In this document: positions 8,063-13,434 of the stretch, one piece after another | How the letters are laid out: every line of letters begins with the position of its first letter | Position numbering within the stretch: the first letter of the stretch is position 1 | Assembly: GCA_030612495.1 (NCBI GenBank) | Contig: JAUWNT010000053.1 | Location: 1-13,434 of the forward strand | Length of the DNA stretch: 13,434 bases | Source of the DNA: Candidatus Aminicenantota bacterium | Lineage (GTDB): Bacteria; Acidobacteriota; Aminicenantia; UBA2199 | Reading direction: 5' to 3' | Translations under genes and position numbers: made by a program | Notes under the pieces: model-generated | The model's database searches: none | What the model was told of the DNA's origin: nothing | The model's input: the letters and a program-made list of their open reading frames with translations, nothing else

Positions 8063-8557
8063 ATGACAGACGAGATTAAAGACAAAAAAGAAATTCTTAA
8101 AGAGCTTTTACTTAGTGAAGAAGATACAAAAAAAAAATTAAAGGCACTAATTGATAAAACAAAACTTTTATTAAAAATTGATCAAAAAACAAAAGCTATT
8201 GTGATTTCTTCTGAATTTGATTTTTTGAATCCTGAAAAAATCTTACTTTTCTTGATAGGAAGATATTATTCAAAAGAACTTGGAATGAGTGAGAATGAAA
8301 AAATGGATATCCAGGAATTAGAAAAAGAGAGCAGAATAAAAAAGACCACCTTATCTAAACCTTTAGGACTATTACTGCATTCTGGTTATATAGATCAAGA
8401 TAATGAAAAAAGGTATTTTGTTCATCATTATAAAATTGAGGGAATAACAAACTCGTTGCATGATAAATTCATAGAGAAGAAGAAGAGCGCTAAAGGAATT
8501 AAAGTTAAGTATAAACGTTCAGCAAAAGGAAAGAAGAAGGAGGGTAATAATGGATGA
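8063..8557 (+). CDS. Winged-helix-like DNA-binding protein, first gene of PLD operon
   Basis: I know no name for this 164-residue protein. Residues 1-45 are a charged, probably helical or coiled segment. Residues from about 56 to 122 read as a winged helix: EKILLFLIGRYYSKEL as helix 1, IQELEKESRI as helix 2, KKTTLSKPLGLLLHSGYI as the recognition helix, then a wing ending KRYFVHHYKI. The tail (137-160) is strongly basic (KSAKGIKVKYKRSAKGKKK), suited to nucleic-acid contact. AGGAGG lies 4 bases before the ATG. The gene sits directly behind a consensus promoter with an operator and overlaps the next gene by 8 bases, so the three genes are co-transcribed and translationally coupled. A local repressor is one possibility; a structural DNA-binding subunit of the operon's machinery is the other. 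Confidence 0.8.
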   Translation: MTDEIKDKKEILKELLLSEEDTKKKLKALIDKTKLLLKIDQKTKAIVISSEFDFLNPEKILLFLIGRYYSKELGMSENEKMDIQELEKESRIKKTTLSKPLGLLLHSGYIDQDNEKRYFVHHYKIEGITNSLHDKFIEKKKSAKGIKVKYKRSAKGKKKEGNNG

Positions 8558-8951
8558 AGAAATAAAGAAAATACTTGAGGATCATGAGAAAAGGATAAAA
8601 TCAATTGAGAGGTTTCTTACTAGAACTGAAGAAGTAAAACCCAAAAAGGAATTATCACTTAAAGAATTTATTTTACAAAAAAAACCCCATGATGATGTCC
8701 AGAAGACTCTAGTTATTGGTTATTATTTGGAAAATAATAAGAATTTTAATAGTTTCAACACGAAAGACTTGGAAAATGGTTTCAGAGTAGCAAAAGAAAA
8801 ACTTCCCAAAAATATCAACGACAAAGTCAATCATAATATAATCAACGCGCACATGACAGATGCAGAAAAAAAAAAGGAAAATCGAAAGGCATGGGTTTTA
8901 ACAAGCTCTGGTGTGAGGTTTGTTTCAAATGACTTTAAAAAAGTGAAATGA
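8550..8951 (+). CDS. Small coiled-coil plus winged-helix-like protein, second gene of PLD operon
   Basis: This 133-residue protein is of unknown function. Residues 1-25 (MDEEIKKILEDHEKRIKSIE) predict a short coiled coil, good for oligomerising. Residues from about 36 to 130 resemble a winged helix: SLKEFILQKKPHDDVQKTLVIGYYLE, then FNTKDLENGFRVAKEKLPKNINDKVNHNI (helix-turn-helix portion), then a wing KKKENRKAWVLTSSGVRFV. The pattern of a hydrophobic first helix (TLVIGYYLE) and a Trp-containing wing is conserved in uncharacterised small proteins I associate with both archaea and bacteria, but I cannot name the family. AAGGAGGG precedes the ATG by 5 bases inside the end of the first gene. Its stop shares ATGA with the third gene. 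Expression in fixed ratio with its neighbours suggests a complex. Confidence 0.78.
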   Translation: MDEEIKKILEDHEKRIKSIERFLTRTEEVKPKKELSLKEFILQKKPHDDVQKTLVIGYYLENNKNFNSFNTKDLENGFRVAKEKLPKNINDKVNHNIINAHMTDAEKKKENRKAWVLTSSGVRFVSNDFKKVK

Positions 8952-9733
8952 GTATGGAATCTAAAATAATTAAAGAATTTAGAAATATCGACACATCTAA
9001 ATTTCCAGATTTTTATCAATATAAAAAACCACTTGAAATGAGTTTATGGATTTTATGGGTAGCAAAAGAAAAACTAAAACTTAACATGTTAACAGCAGAA
9101 CAAATAGTCTCCGTTATTGTAAATGTCAAAGAAGTTAGTGTTGAAACGAGATCTATAACCAATTCTTTAAAAAGAGCAGGAGACAAAATTCATAGGCATC
9201 ACAATGATAATCAAACTAATTTTGAAATAATGAAATCTGGAAAAGAGTATTTAGTGTCTCAAGTTAAAGAAGGTTTAATAAGAATAATTTGTTTTGAACC
9301 AGATAAAAAATTTACTAGTAAAAGAGTATTATCAAAGAATGTTCTTGCTGATTTAAAAGGAGAATTAAAAATTGTAGATCCCTATTGTGGAGAGAGGACC
9401 TTGGATATTATTAAAAATATTAAAAATAACAATGTAAAATTCATCACAAAAATAAATAATCTTAATCCAAACAAAAAAAGACCCTTCTTACGTGATCTTC
9501 AAGATTTTAAACATGAATATTCTAATATTGAATTCAGAGACTACCCTAACGAAGATATACATGATAGATATATCATTTCTTCCAGCTCGTTAGTGATTTT
9601 AGGACATAGTTTGAAAGATCTCGGGAACAAAGAATCTTTTGCAATTATATTAGACAGAGATACAAACAAAAATATTTTTGAATATTTAACTGAAAATTTC
9701 AACAGAAGGTGGAAGCAATCAACTCTAATCTAA
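8948..9733 (+). CDS. PLD-like (HDR-type) domain protein with winged-helix N-terminus
   Basis: This 261-residue protein appears to have two parts. Residues from about 30 to 105 look like a winged helix (LEMSLWILWVAKEKL, LTAEQIVSVIVN, TRSITNSLKRAGDKIHRH, wing ending FEIMKSGKEYL). Residues from about 132 to 250 look like a phospholipase-D-type domain: LKIVDPYCGERTLDIIKNI as the first strand and helix, then HDRYII at 205-210, and GHSLKDLGNKESF at 219-231, which fits the bacterial HDR...SLKDLG variant of the HKD motif. His205 and Arg207 stand where HxK would be, but the Asp expected at 212 is Ser. One motif per chain implies a dimer, as in BfiI-like nucleases. The start overlaps the previous stop (ATGA) with no real ribosome site, indicating coupling. 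A nuclease or nucleic-acid-binding effector is likely; catalysis is uncertain. Confidence 0.8.
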   Translation: MSMESKIIKEFRNIDTSKFPDFYQYKKPLEMSLWILWVAKEKLKLNMLTAEQIVSVIVNVKEVSVETRSITNSLKRAGDKIHRHHNDNQTNFEIMKSGKEYLVSQVKEGLIRIICFEPDKKFTSKRVLSKNVLADLKGELKIVDPYCGERTLDIIKNIKNNNVKFITKINNLNPNKKRPFLRDLQDFKHEYSNIEFRDYPNEDIHDRYIISSSSLVILGHSLKDLGNKESFAIILDRDTNKNIFEYLTENFNRRWKQSTLI

Positions 9734-9739
9734 CAAGAT

Positions 9740-9862
9740 TCATCTCCTCCCCGACCAGGGTAAATTCTTTTTAGGAATCTCCCAAACATTCGGTTTTAGG
9801 CTTTTCAGCTCTGCCTTTGAAAAATAACCCCATTCTTCCTCAAAACCATGGACAAGGCCTAA
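9740..9862 (-). pseudogene. Decayed gene fragment, C-terminal piece (possibly DUF2958-like)
   Basis: On the minus strand 40 codons read LGLVHGFEEEWGYFSKAELK and on to a stop, a protein-like composition with better codon balance and higher GC than the surroundings. The frame continues upstream beyond one in-frame TGA (9863-9865) as KSFVDGQAYENGTI, so a single TGG to TGA change could have broken it. There is no start codon or ribosome site. The GLVHGFEEEWGYFS stretch resembles the end of DUF2958-type proteins, but that link is tentative. It probably remains from an earlier mobile or defence gene. Confidence 0.4.
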
Positions 9863-9913
9863 TCATATAGTACCATTTTCATAGGCTTGGCCATCAACAA
9901 AACTCTTAATTAA

Positions 9914-9932
9914 AAAACTGATTAATAGTTTT
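9914..9932 (-). terminator. Possible terminator after the TPR gene
   Basis: AAAACT and AGTTTT form a 6-bp stem around a 7-base loop. On the minus strand the 3' arm runs into TTTTTT and then AATTAAG. It lies 84 bases past the TPR stop. The GC-poor stem makes this weak. Confidence 0.3.
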
Positions 9933-10016
9933 AATGAATTTTGTAATACTTAAATAAATAGTTTCTGGGATTGGGAAAAAGTAAGCATCAATTTCTCTTT
10001 CATTAAAGATATAAAA

Positions 10017-11411
10017 TTAGTTTTTAAGTTTCTTTTTTGCTTTTTCAAGGTTATTTTTAACTGCTTTTGTAGTTGGATAATTCATGCCTAATTTGATCTC
10101 CAGTACTTTCAAAGCTTTCTCATAATACTCTATTGCTTTTTTATATTTTCCAAGAGAAGCATATGCCGCTCCCAGATTGTTCCAGCATGTAGCCACATCT
10201 GGATGTTCTGCTCCATAGGTTTTAAGATTACTTTTTAAAGCCTTTTCAAGAAACTCTATTGCTTTCCGATACTCTCCGAGAGAATCATATGCCCTTCCCA
10301 GATTGTTCCAGTAAACAGCCACATCTGGATGTTCTGCTCCATAGGTTTTGAGACCACTTTCCAAAGCTTTCTCATAATACTCTTTTTCTTTCTGATACTC
10401 TCCAAGAAAGTGATATGCCCCCCCCAGATTGCTCCAGCTTCTAGCCACATATGGATGTTCTGCTCCATAGGTTTTAATATTACTTTTTAAAGCTCTCTCA
10501 AAATACTTTATTGCTTTTTTATAATCTCCAATAGAGTTATATACCACTCCTATATTGTTCCAGTTTACAGCCACATATGGATGATCTGCCCCATAGGTTT
10601 TAAGATTAATTTTCAAAGATTTTTCATAATACTCTATTGCTTTTTTATAATCTCCAAGAGAATCATATACCATTCCTAGATTGTTCCAGTCTGAAGCAAC
10701 TTTTGGATGCTCTGCTCCATAGGTTTTAAGATCACTTTTTAAAGCTTTCTCAAAATACTCTATTGATTTTTTATAATCTGCTAAAATAGAAAAGATAAAT
10801 CCAATTCCATTTAAATATTTAGAATTTTCTTCATCTAATTTATGTGCTTCAAAATAACATCTTAAAGATTCTTTATAATTTAATTGTAAATAAAAAATAT
10901 CTCCTTGAAGTTTAGCTGTCTTTGCATGTTGTTTTTGGACTTTTTTCTCATTTGTTCTTAAATTAGTTACTAGTTTTTGAGCAGTTTTAAAATCTTTCTT
11001 TTGTATAGCATTAAATATCTGATCTTTTACATTTTTATTTATATTGTTTAAAGAATCTAATTCTTTTAATACTTCTTCATATTTCTTTTTATAATCTTGA
11101 TTTGCAATTAATAGTGTAGTAATTTTTTGTAAATCTTTCGAATGTCCTTTTTGGCGGTCTATAATATCTTTAGTATTATTTGATACTTCTACAGTATTTA
11201 TATATATATCATCATTTACTTTACTTGAAGTTATACCAGAGAAAATCGTGGTAATTGTGCCAATTATAGCTATGATTAAACCTATTGTAATTACAGAAGC
11301 ACTTAATATTTGAAACCTATGAGCAGGTATTTTACAAACAAGAAATTTTGTTTTATTCGGGCATCTTTTAAAATCTTTTGTTAATGCCCAACATTGTTTA
11401 AATATTTTCAT
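10017..11411 (-). CDS. Membrane-anchored TPR (kinesin-light-chain-type) repeat protein with Cys/His knuckle
   Basis: The 464-residue protein has four parts. Residues 7-31 form C-x9-C-x8-C-x4-H (Cys7, Cys17, Cys26, His31), like the small C-G/A-x-T-x-x-G-x-x-C zinc-knuckle modules seen at the ends of many bacterial proteins. A single transmembrane helix follows (about 36-58, ILSASVITIGLIIAIIGTITTIF), then a polar coiled segment (about 75-165). From 198 onward there are TPRs: a degenerate copy, then five exact 42-residue units (242-451) with the consensus WNNLG.AY.SLG.Y.KAIEYYEKALK..LKTYGAEHP.VA, typical of TPR_10/TPR_12 kinesin-light-chain-like repeats. Such arrays bind protein partners. No enzymatic domain is attached. 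The ATG has no good ribosome site, only AGG directly before it. A promoter with paired direct repeats lies 80 bases upstream. The gene faces away from the restriction genes. A sensor or scaffold role at the membrane is inference. Confidence 0.88.
   Translation of the reverse strand: MKIFKQCWALTKDFKRCPNKTKFLVCKIPAHRFQILSASVITIGLIIAIIGTITTIFSGITSSKVNDDIYINTVEVSNNTKDIIDRQKGHSKDLQKITTLLIANQDYKKKYEEVLKELDSLNNINKNVKDQIFNAIQKKDFKTAQKLVTNLRTNEKKVQKQHAKTAKLQGDIFYLQLNYKESLRCYFEAHKLDEENSKYLNGIGFIFSILADYKKSIEYFEKALKSDLKTYGAEHPKVASDWNNLGMVYDSLGDYKKAIEYYEKSLKINLKTYGADHPYVAVNWNNIGVVYNSIGDYKKAIKYFERALKSNIKTYGAEHPYVARSWSNLGGAYHFLGEYQKEKEYYEKALESGLKTYGAEHPDVAVYWNNLGRAYDSLGEYRKAIEFLEKALKSNLKTYGAEHPDVATCWNNLGAAYASLGKYKKAIEYYEKALKVLEIKLGMNYPTTKAVKNNLEKAKKKLKN
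10059..10688 (-). repeat. Five tandem 126-bp TPR-coding repeats
   Basis: Five in-frame units of exactly 42 codons encode the core TPR array. The segment coding TYGAEHP is nearly identical in DNA between units: GGATGTTCTGCTCCATAGG on the plus strand recurs every 126 bases near 10201, 10327 and 10453, and recurs with one or two changes near 10579 and 10705. Similarity at the DNA level points to recent duplication or gene conversion, so copy number may vary between strains. Confidence 0.9.
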
Positions 11412-11478
11412 CCTACACTATATCATTATTCTATTTATAAATTACCTTAATTTTTATTAACCTGTTTAAAGTTTTTTT

Positions 11479-11505
11479 ACGCTATTTAGTATAACGCTAT
11501 TTGGT
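11479..11505. repeat. Paired 12-bp direct repeats in the TPR promoter, probable regulator site
   Basis: ACGCTATTTAGT (11479-11490) and ACGCTATTTGGT (11494-11505) differ at one base and are 15 bases apart. One copy overlaps the -10 box and the other fills the spacer of the minus-strand promoter. This layout suits a repressor that binds direct repeats. Confidence 0.55.
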
Positions 11506-11516
11506 GTCATTTTCAA
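11488..11516 (-). promoter_or_regulatory. Promoter of the TPR gene
   Basis: On the minus strand TTGAAA (11511-11516), exactly 17 bases, then TATACT (11488-11493): each box matches the sigma70 consensus at 5 of 6 bases. Transcription should begin near 11481, giving a leader of about 70 bases before the ATG at 11411. Confidence 0.65.
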
Positions 11517-11570
11517 CTGTTTTGAAGTATTATGGTCACAAGAAAATATTTATCAAATTTTGAAAACTAA

Positions 11571-11596
11571 GTTAATCTATCCTAATCTGTTCTAAT
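11571..11596. repeat. Three TAAT-core repeats at 10-bp spacing
   Basis: GTTAATCTAT, CCTAATCTGT and TCTAATTGAA follow one another so that TAAT recurs every 10 bases, on one face of the helix. They lie in the 292-base space between the divergent TPR and methyltransferase genes. They may be a regulator site, but in AT-rich DNA chance is a real alternative. Confidence 0.3.
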
Positions 11597-11706
11597 TGAA
11601 AATATTTAAGGATATTTACATGATTTGACATTTTTCTCCATATAGAAGTGTTTCTGTTAAAATAGATATCTTATTTTAAATATGATAGAATCAAAATAGA
11701 AGATTG

Positions 11707-12630
11707 ATGATGATAAATGTAAAAAATAAATTGCGCCGAAATTATATTATCAAAAAAGAAAGTAATTTATTTCAGAAAAAGTTAGAGATAAATTATATTA
11801 GAACATGTGCCTGTAAGAAATCCCACATAAACTGCCTGACCGCAAAAGAATGGTTAAAGAGTCAAATAGGGGTTTGGCAGTTCTTTTATGAAAAAAGAGA
11901 TATAAGAAAAAAAGATCTTCATCCTGCTACTTTCCCAATTTCGTTATCAAATAAAATTATTAAACTATTCTCACATGAAGGAGAACTTGTTGTAGACCCA
12001 TTTGTAGGAAGTGGTACCACATTGCTTTCTTCACAGGATTTAAATAGGAATGCTGTAGGTTTTGATCTTCAAGAAGAATATATTGACTTATGCAAAGATA
12101 GACTCATTCAAGAAAATTTGCTTAATTCTTCAAAACAGATTGCTGTTCATGATGATGCTTTAAATATACCATTATATTTTGAGAATAATACCATTAGTTT
12201 GATATGGACATCACCTCCATATGCAAATCTATTGAATAGAAAAAGAAAAAATAAATCCAGGCGAGATAGAAAAAATGACCAGTATTTAAAGGTTGAGCAG
12301 TATTCACAGGATCCCAGGGATTTGGGAACAATGTCACCGGATAACTATACCAAAGAAATAGGAGATATTTTTGAGAATATATATCCCCTTCTTAAACCTA
12401 AAGGACATTGTGTTATAAATGTACCAGATATGTGGTGGGAAAATAAAAGAATTACAATACATGTATCAATAATTCAGGAATTAAGAAAACGAGGATATGA
12501 GTTACGAAATACAATAATTTGGGATAGAACTAATATTGTTAATCGAATAGGAATATTTGGTTGGCCAAGTAATTATATAACTATGGGTACTACATTTGAA
12601 TATTTACTTGATTTTTGGAAACCTGAATAA
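11707..12630 (+). CDS. Type II DNA amino-methyltransferase (TSPPY, N4-cytosine or N6-adenine)
   Basis: This 307-residue enzyme transfers a methyl group from SAM to an exocyclic amine in DNA and would protect host sites from the endonuclease encoded next door. Motif order is X (HPATFP, 72-77), I (DPFVGSGTT, 97-105), II-III (NAVGFDLQEEYIDLCKDRL), IV (TSPPY, 168-172), then later motifs (VINVPDMWW, IIWDRTNIVN, TTFEYLLDFWK). TSPPY is typical of N4-cytosine enzymes, which fits the cognate MvaI/BcnI family, but N6-adenine methylation cannot be excluded from the motif alone. Residues 32-57 hold a Cys-rich patch followed by CLTAKEWLKSQIGVWQF. The start is uncertain among TTG 11704, ATG 11707 and ATG 11710, all in frame; no strong ribosome site decides it. 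All methyltransferase motifs look intact. Confidence 0.9.
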   Translation: MMINVKNKLRRNYIIKKESNLFQKKLEINYIRTCACKKSHINCLTAKEWLKSQIGVWQFFYEKRDIRKKDLHPATFPISLSNKIIKLFSHEGELVVDPFVGSGTTLLSSQDLNRNAVGFDLQEEYIDLCKDRLIQENLLNSSKQIAVHDDALNIPLYFENNTISLIWTSPPYANLLNRKRKNKSRRDRKNDQYLKVEQYSQDPRDLGTMSPDNYTKEIGDIFENIYPLLKPKGHCVINVPDMWWENKRITIHVSIIQELRKRGYELRNTIIWDRTNIVNRIGIFGWPSNYITMGTTFEYLLDFWKPE

Positions 12631-12635
12631 AAAAA

Positions 12636-13418
12636 ATGAAAATTTATACAAAGGCTTCTTTAATCTCTGAATTAAAGAAAATCAGAAACACAGGTTGGAT
12701 TAAGAGTTCAAGACAAGGAAATGTTGGTGATGTTGGTAATACTATTGAAGACCTTTTAGGAATAACTGAAAACAATTTACCTTTACCAAACGCAGGAGAG
12801 TGGGAGTTAAAGTGTCAGCGGGAAAAAACCACCTCATTAATAACACTATTTCATATGGAACCATCACCACGAGCATTTAAATTCGTACCACAGATTCTTT
12901 TACTTAAATATGGTTGGCCTCATAAGGAGGCAGGTAAAAAATATCCTACATCTGAAAAAAGTTTCCGTCAAACCATTAATGGTTTAGTTAGGAGTGATCG
13001 TGGTTTTAAAGTAATTGTAGATCAAAAGAATAATAAAATATTAATTTCTTTTGATTCGAAAGCTGTTGACAAAAAACACACAGATTGGTTAACATCTGTA
13101 AAAAAACGGATAGGATTAGGTGAATTAAATCCACAACCTTATTGGGGTTTTAACGATTTGTTTTATAAAGCTGGCACCAAATTAACTAATTGTTTTTATA
13201 TCATTGCAGATACTAAAAAGATAAATAATAAATTGTTTTTCAGATATACTAAAATTCAAATGCTTCAAAATTTTGATTCATCTAATTTTATTTCTGCAAT
13301 AAATGCAGGTAACATTTATGTTGATTTTGATGCTCGGACTGGGCATAATCATGGTACAAAATTTAGAATAAAACAAAATATATTACCCTCCCTTTATTCA
13401 AAAGTTACAGATATTTGA
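12636..13418 (+). CDS. Type II restriction endonuclease, MvaI/BcnI family
   Basis: The 260-residue protein is close to the size of MvaI and BcnI (about 240-250), monomeric enzymes that cut CCWGG and CCSGG. Family features are GWIKSSRQGNVGDVGNTIEDLLGITENN (20-47, with Glu38), the PD-(D/E)XK region LPNAGEWELK (50-59, with Glu57 and Lys59), LFHMEPSPR with His73, and the C-terminal YVDFDARTGHNHGTKFRI (His237, His239). The position of the first catalytic Asp in MvaI (LPDFGKIELK) is Asn52 here, with Glu55 nearby as a possible substitute. The gene begins 5 bases after the methyltransferase stop with no Shine-Dalgarno site, so translation is probably coupled, which helps methylation appear before cutting. 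The target is predicted to be CCNGG-like by family, not read from sequence. Confidence 0.88.
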   Translation: MKIYTKASLISELKKIRNTGWIKSSRQGNVGDVGNTIEDLLGITENNLPLPNAGEWELKCQREKTTSLITLFHMEPSPRAFKFVPQILLLKYGWPHKEAGKKYPTSEKSFRQTINGLVRSDRGFKVIVDQKNNKILISFDSKAVDKKHTDWLTSVKKRIGLGELNPQPYWGFNDLFYKAGTKLTNCFYIIADTKKINNKLFFRYTKIQMLQNFDSSNFISAINAGNIYVDFDARTGHNHGTKFRIKQNILPSLYSKVTDI

Positions 13419-13434
13419 TATAAACATCTTTAAT

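Noticed and set aside
9863..9865. In-frame TGA in the gene remnant as a sign of TGA recoding
   Set aside because: TGA serves as a normal stop in the PLD operon genes and the endonuclease gene, and Trp is coded by TGG elsewhere.
10256..10468. Alternative-frame reading frame within the TPR gene, also repetitive
   Set aside because: It arises only because the repeat unit is a multiple of three, which keeps shadow frames open.
10059..10688. Regular 126-bp repeats as a CRISPR-like or non-coding array
   Set aside because: The repeats are an exact number of codons in one open frame and encode canonical TPR motifs.
11625..11630. TTGACA upstream of the methyltransferase as a -35 box
   Set aside because: The sequence 16-18 bases downstream (around GTGTTT) is not a -10. 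The nearest candidates, TATAGA and TAAAAT, are 10 and 27 bases away.

Overview
The window is an AT-rich bacterial sequence. Shine-Dalgarno sites, sigma70-type promoters, a diderm-style lipoprotein, a Sec signal peptide and standard TGA stops are all visible. Nothing fixes the species. The long (Bacteroidetes/Spirochaetes-type) urocanate hydratase together with two large exported or envelope-associated peptidase-family proteins suggests a Gram-negative organism living on proteins or amino acids, perhaps from a poorly cultured AT-rich lineage. The lineage is inference only.

Left half (1-7666), ordinary chromosome. It opens with the 3' part of hutU (histidine degradation), followed on the same strand by a secreted M1-like metallopeptidase homologue. 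Convergent to these, on the minus strand, lie an S9-family serine peptidase (beta-propeller plus alpha/beta hydrolase), a coiled-coil lipoprotein and a small two-helix membrane protein. The lipoprotein and the membrane protein each have a recognisable promoter and Shine-Dalgarno site.

Middle (7667-9733), accessory region. After a 400-base gap comes a fully consensus promoter (TTGACA, 17 bp, TATAAT) whose -10 box sits inside a perfect 19-bp palindrome. It drives three overlapping small genes. The first two look like winged-helix proteins. The third carries a winged-helix-like N-terminus and a PLD-like (HDR-type) C-terminal domain. I do not recognise this trio as a named system. It is the best candidate here for something undescribed.

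Right part (9734-13418), defence-like region. A decayed gene fragment is followed by a minus-strand membrane protein with a Cys/His knuckle and a kinesin-light-chain-type TPR array of exact 42-residue repeats, under a promoter containing two direct repeats. A plus-strand type II restriction-modification pair follows: a TSPPY-type amino-methyltransferase and, 5 bases later, an MvaI/BcnI-family endonuclease. The restriction pair, the PLD trio and the repeat protein together look like a small defence island next to housekeeping genes. A joint role is inferred from proximity only.
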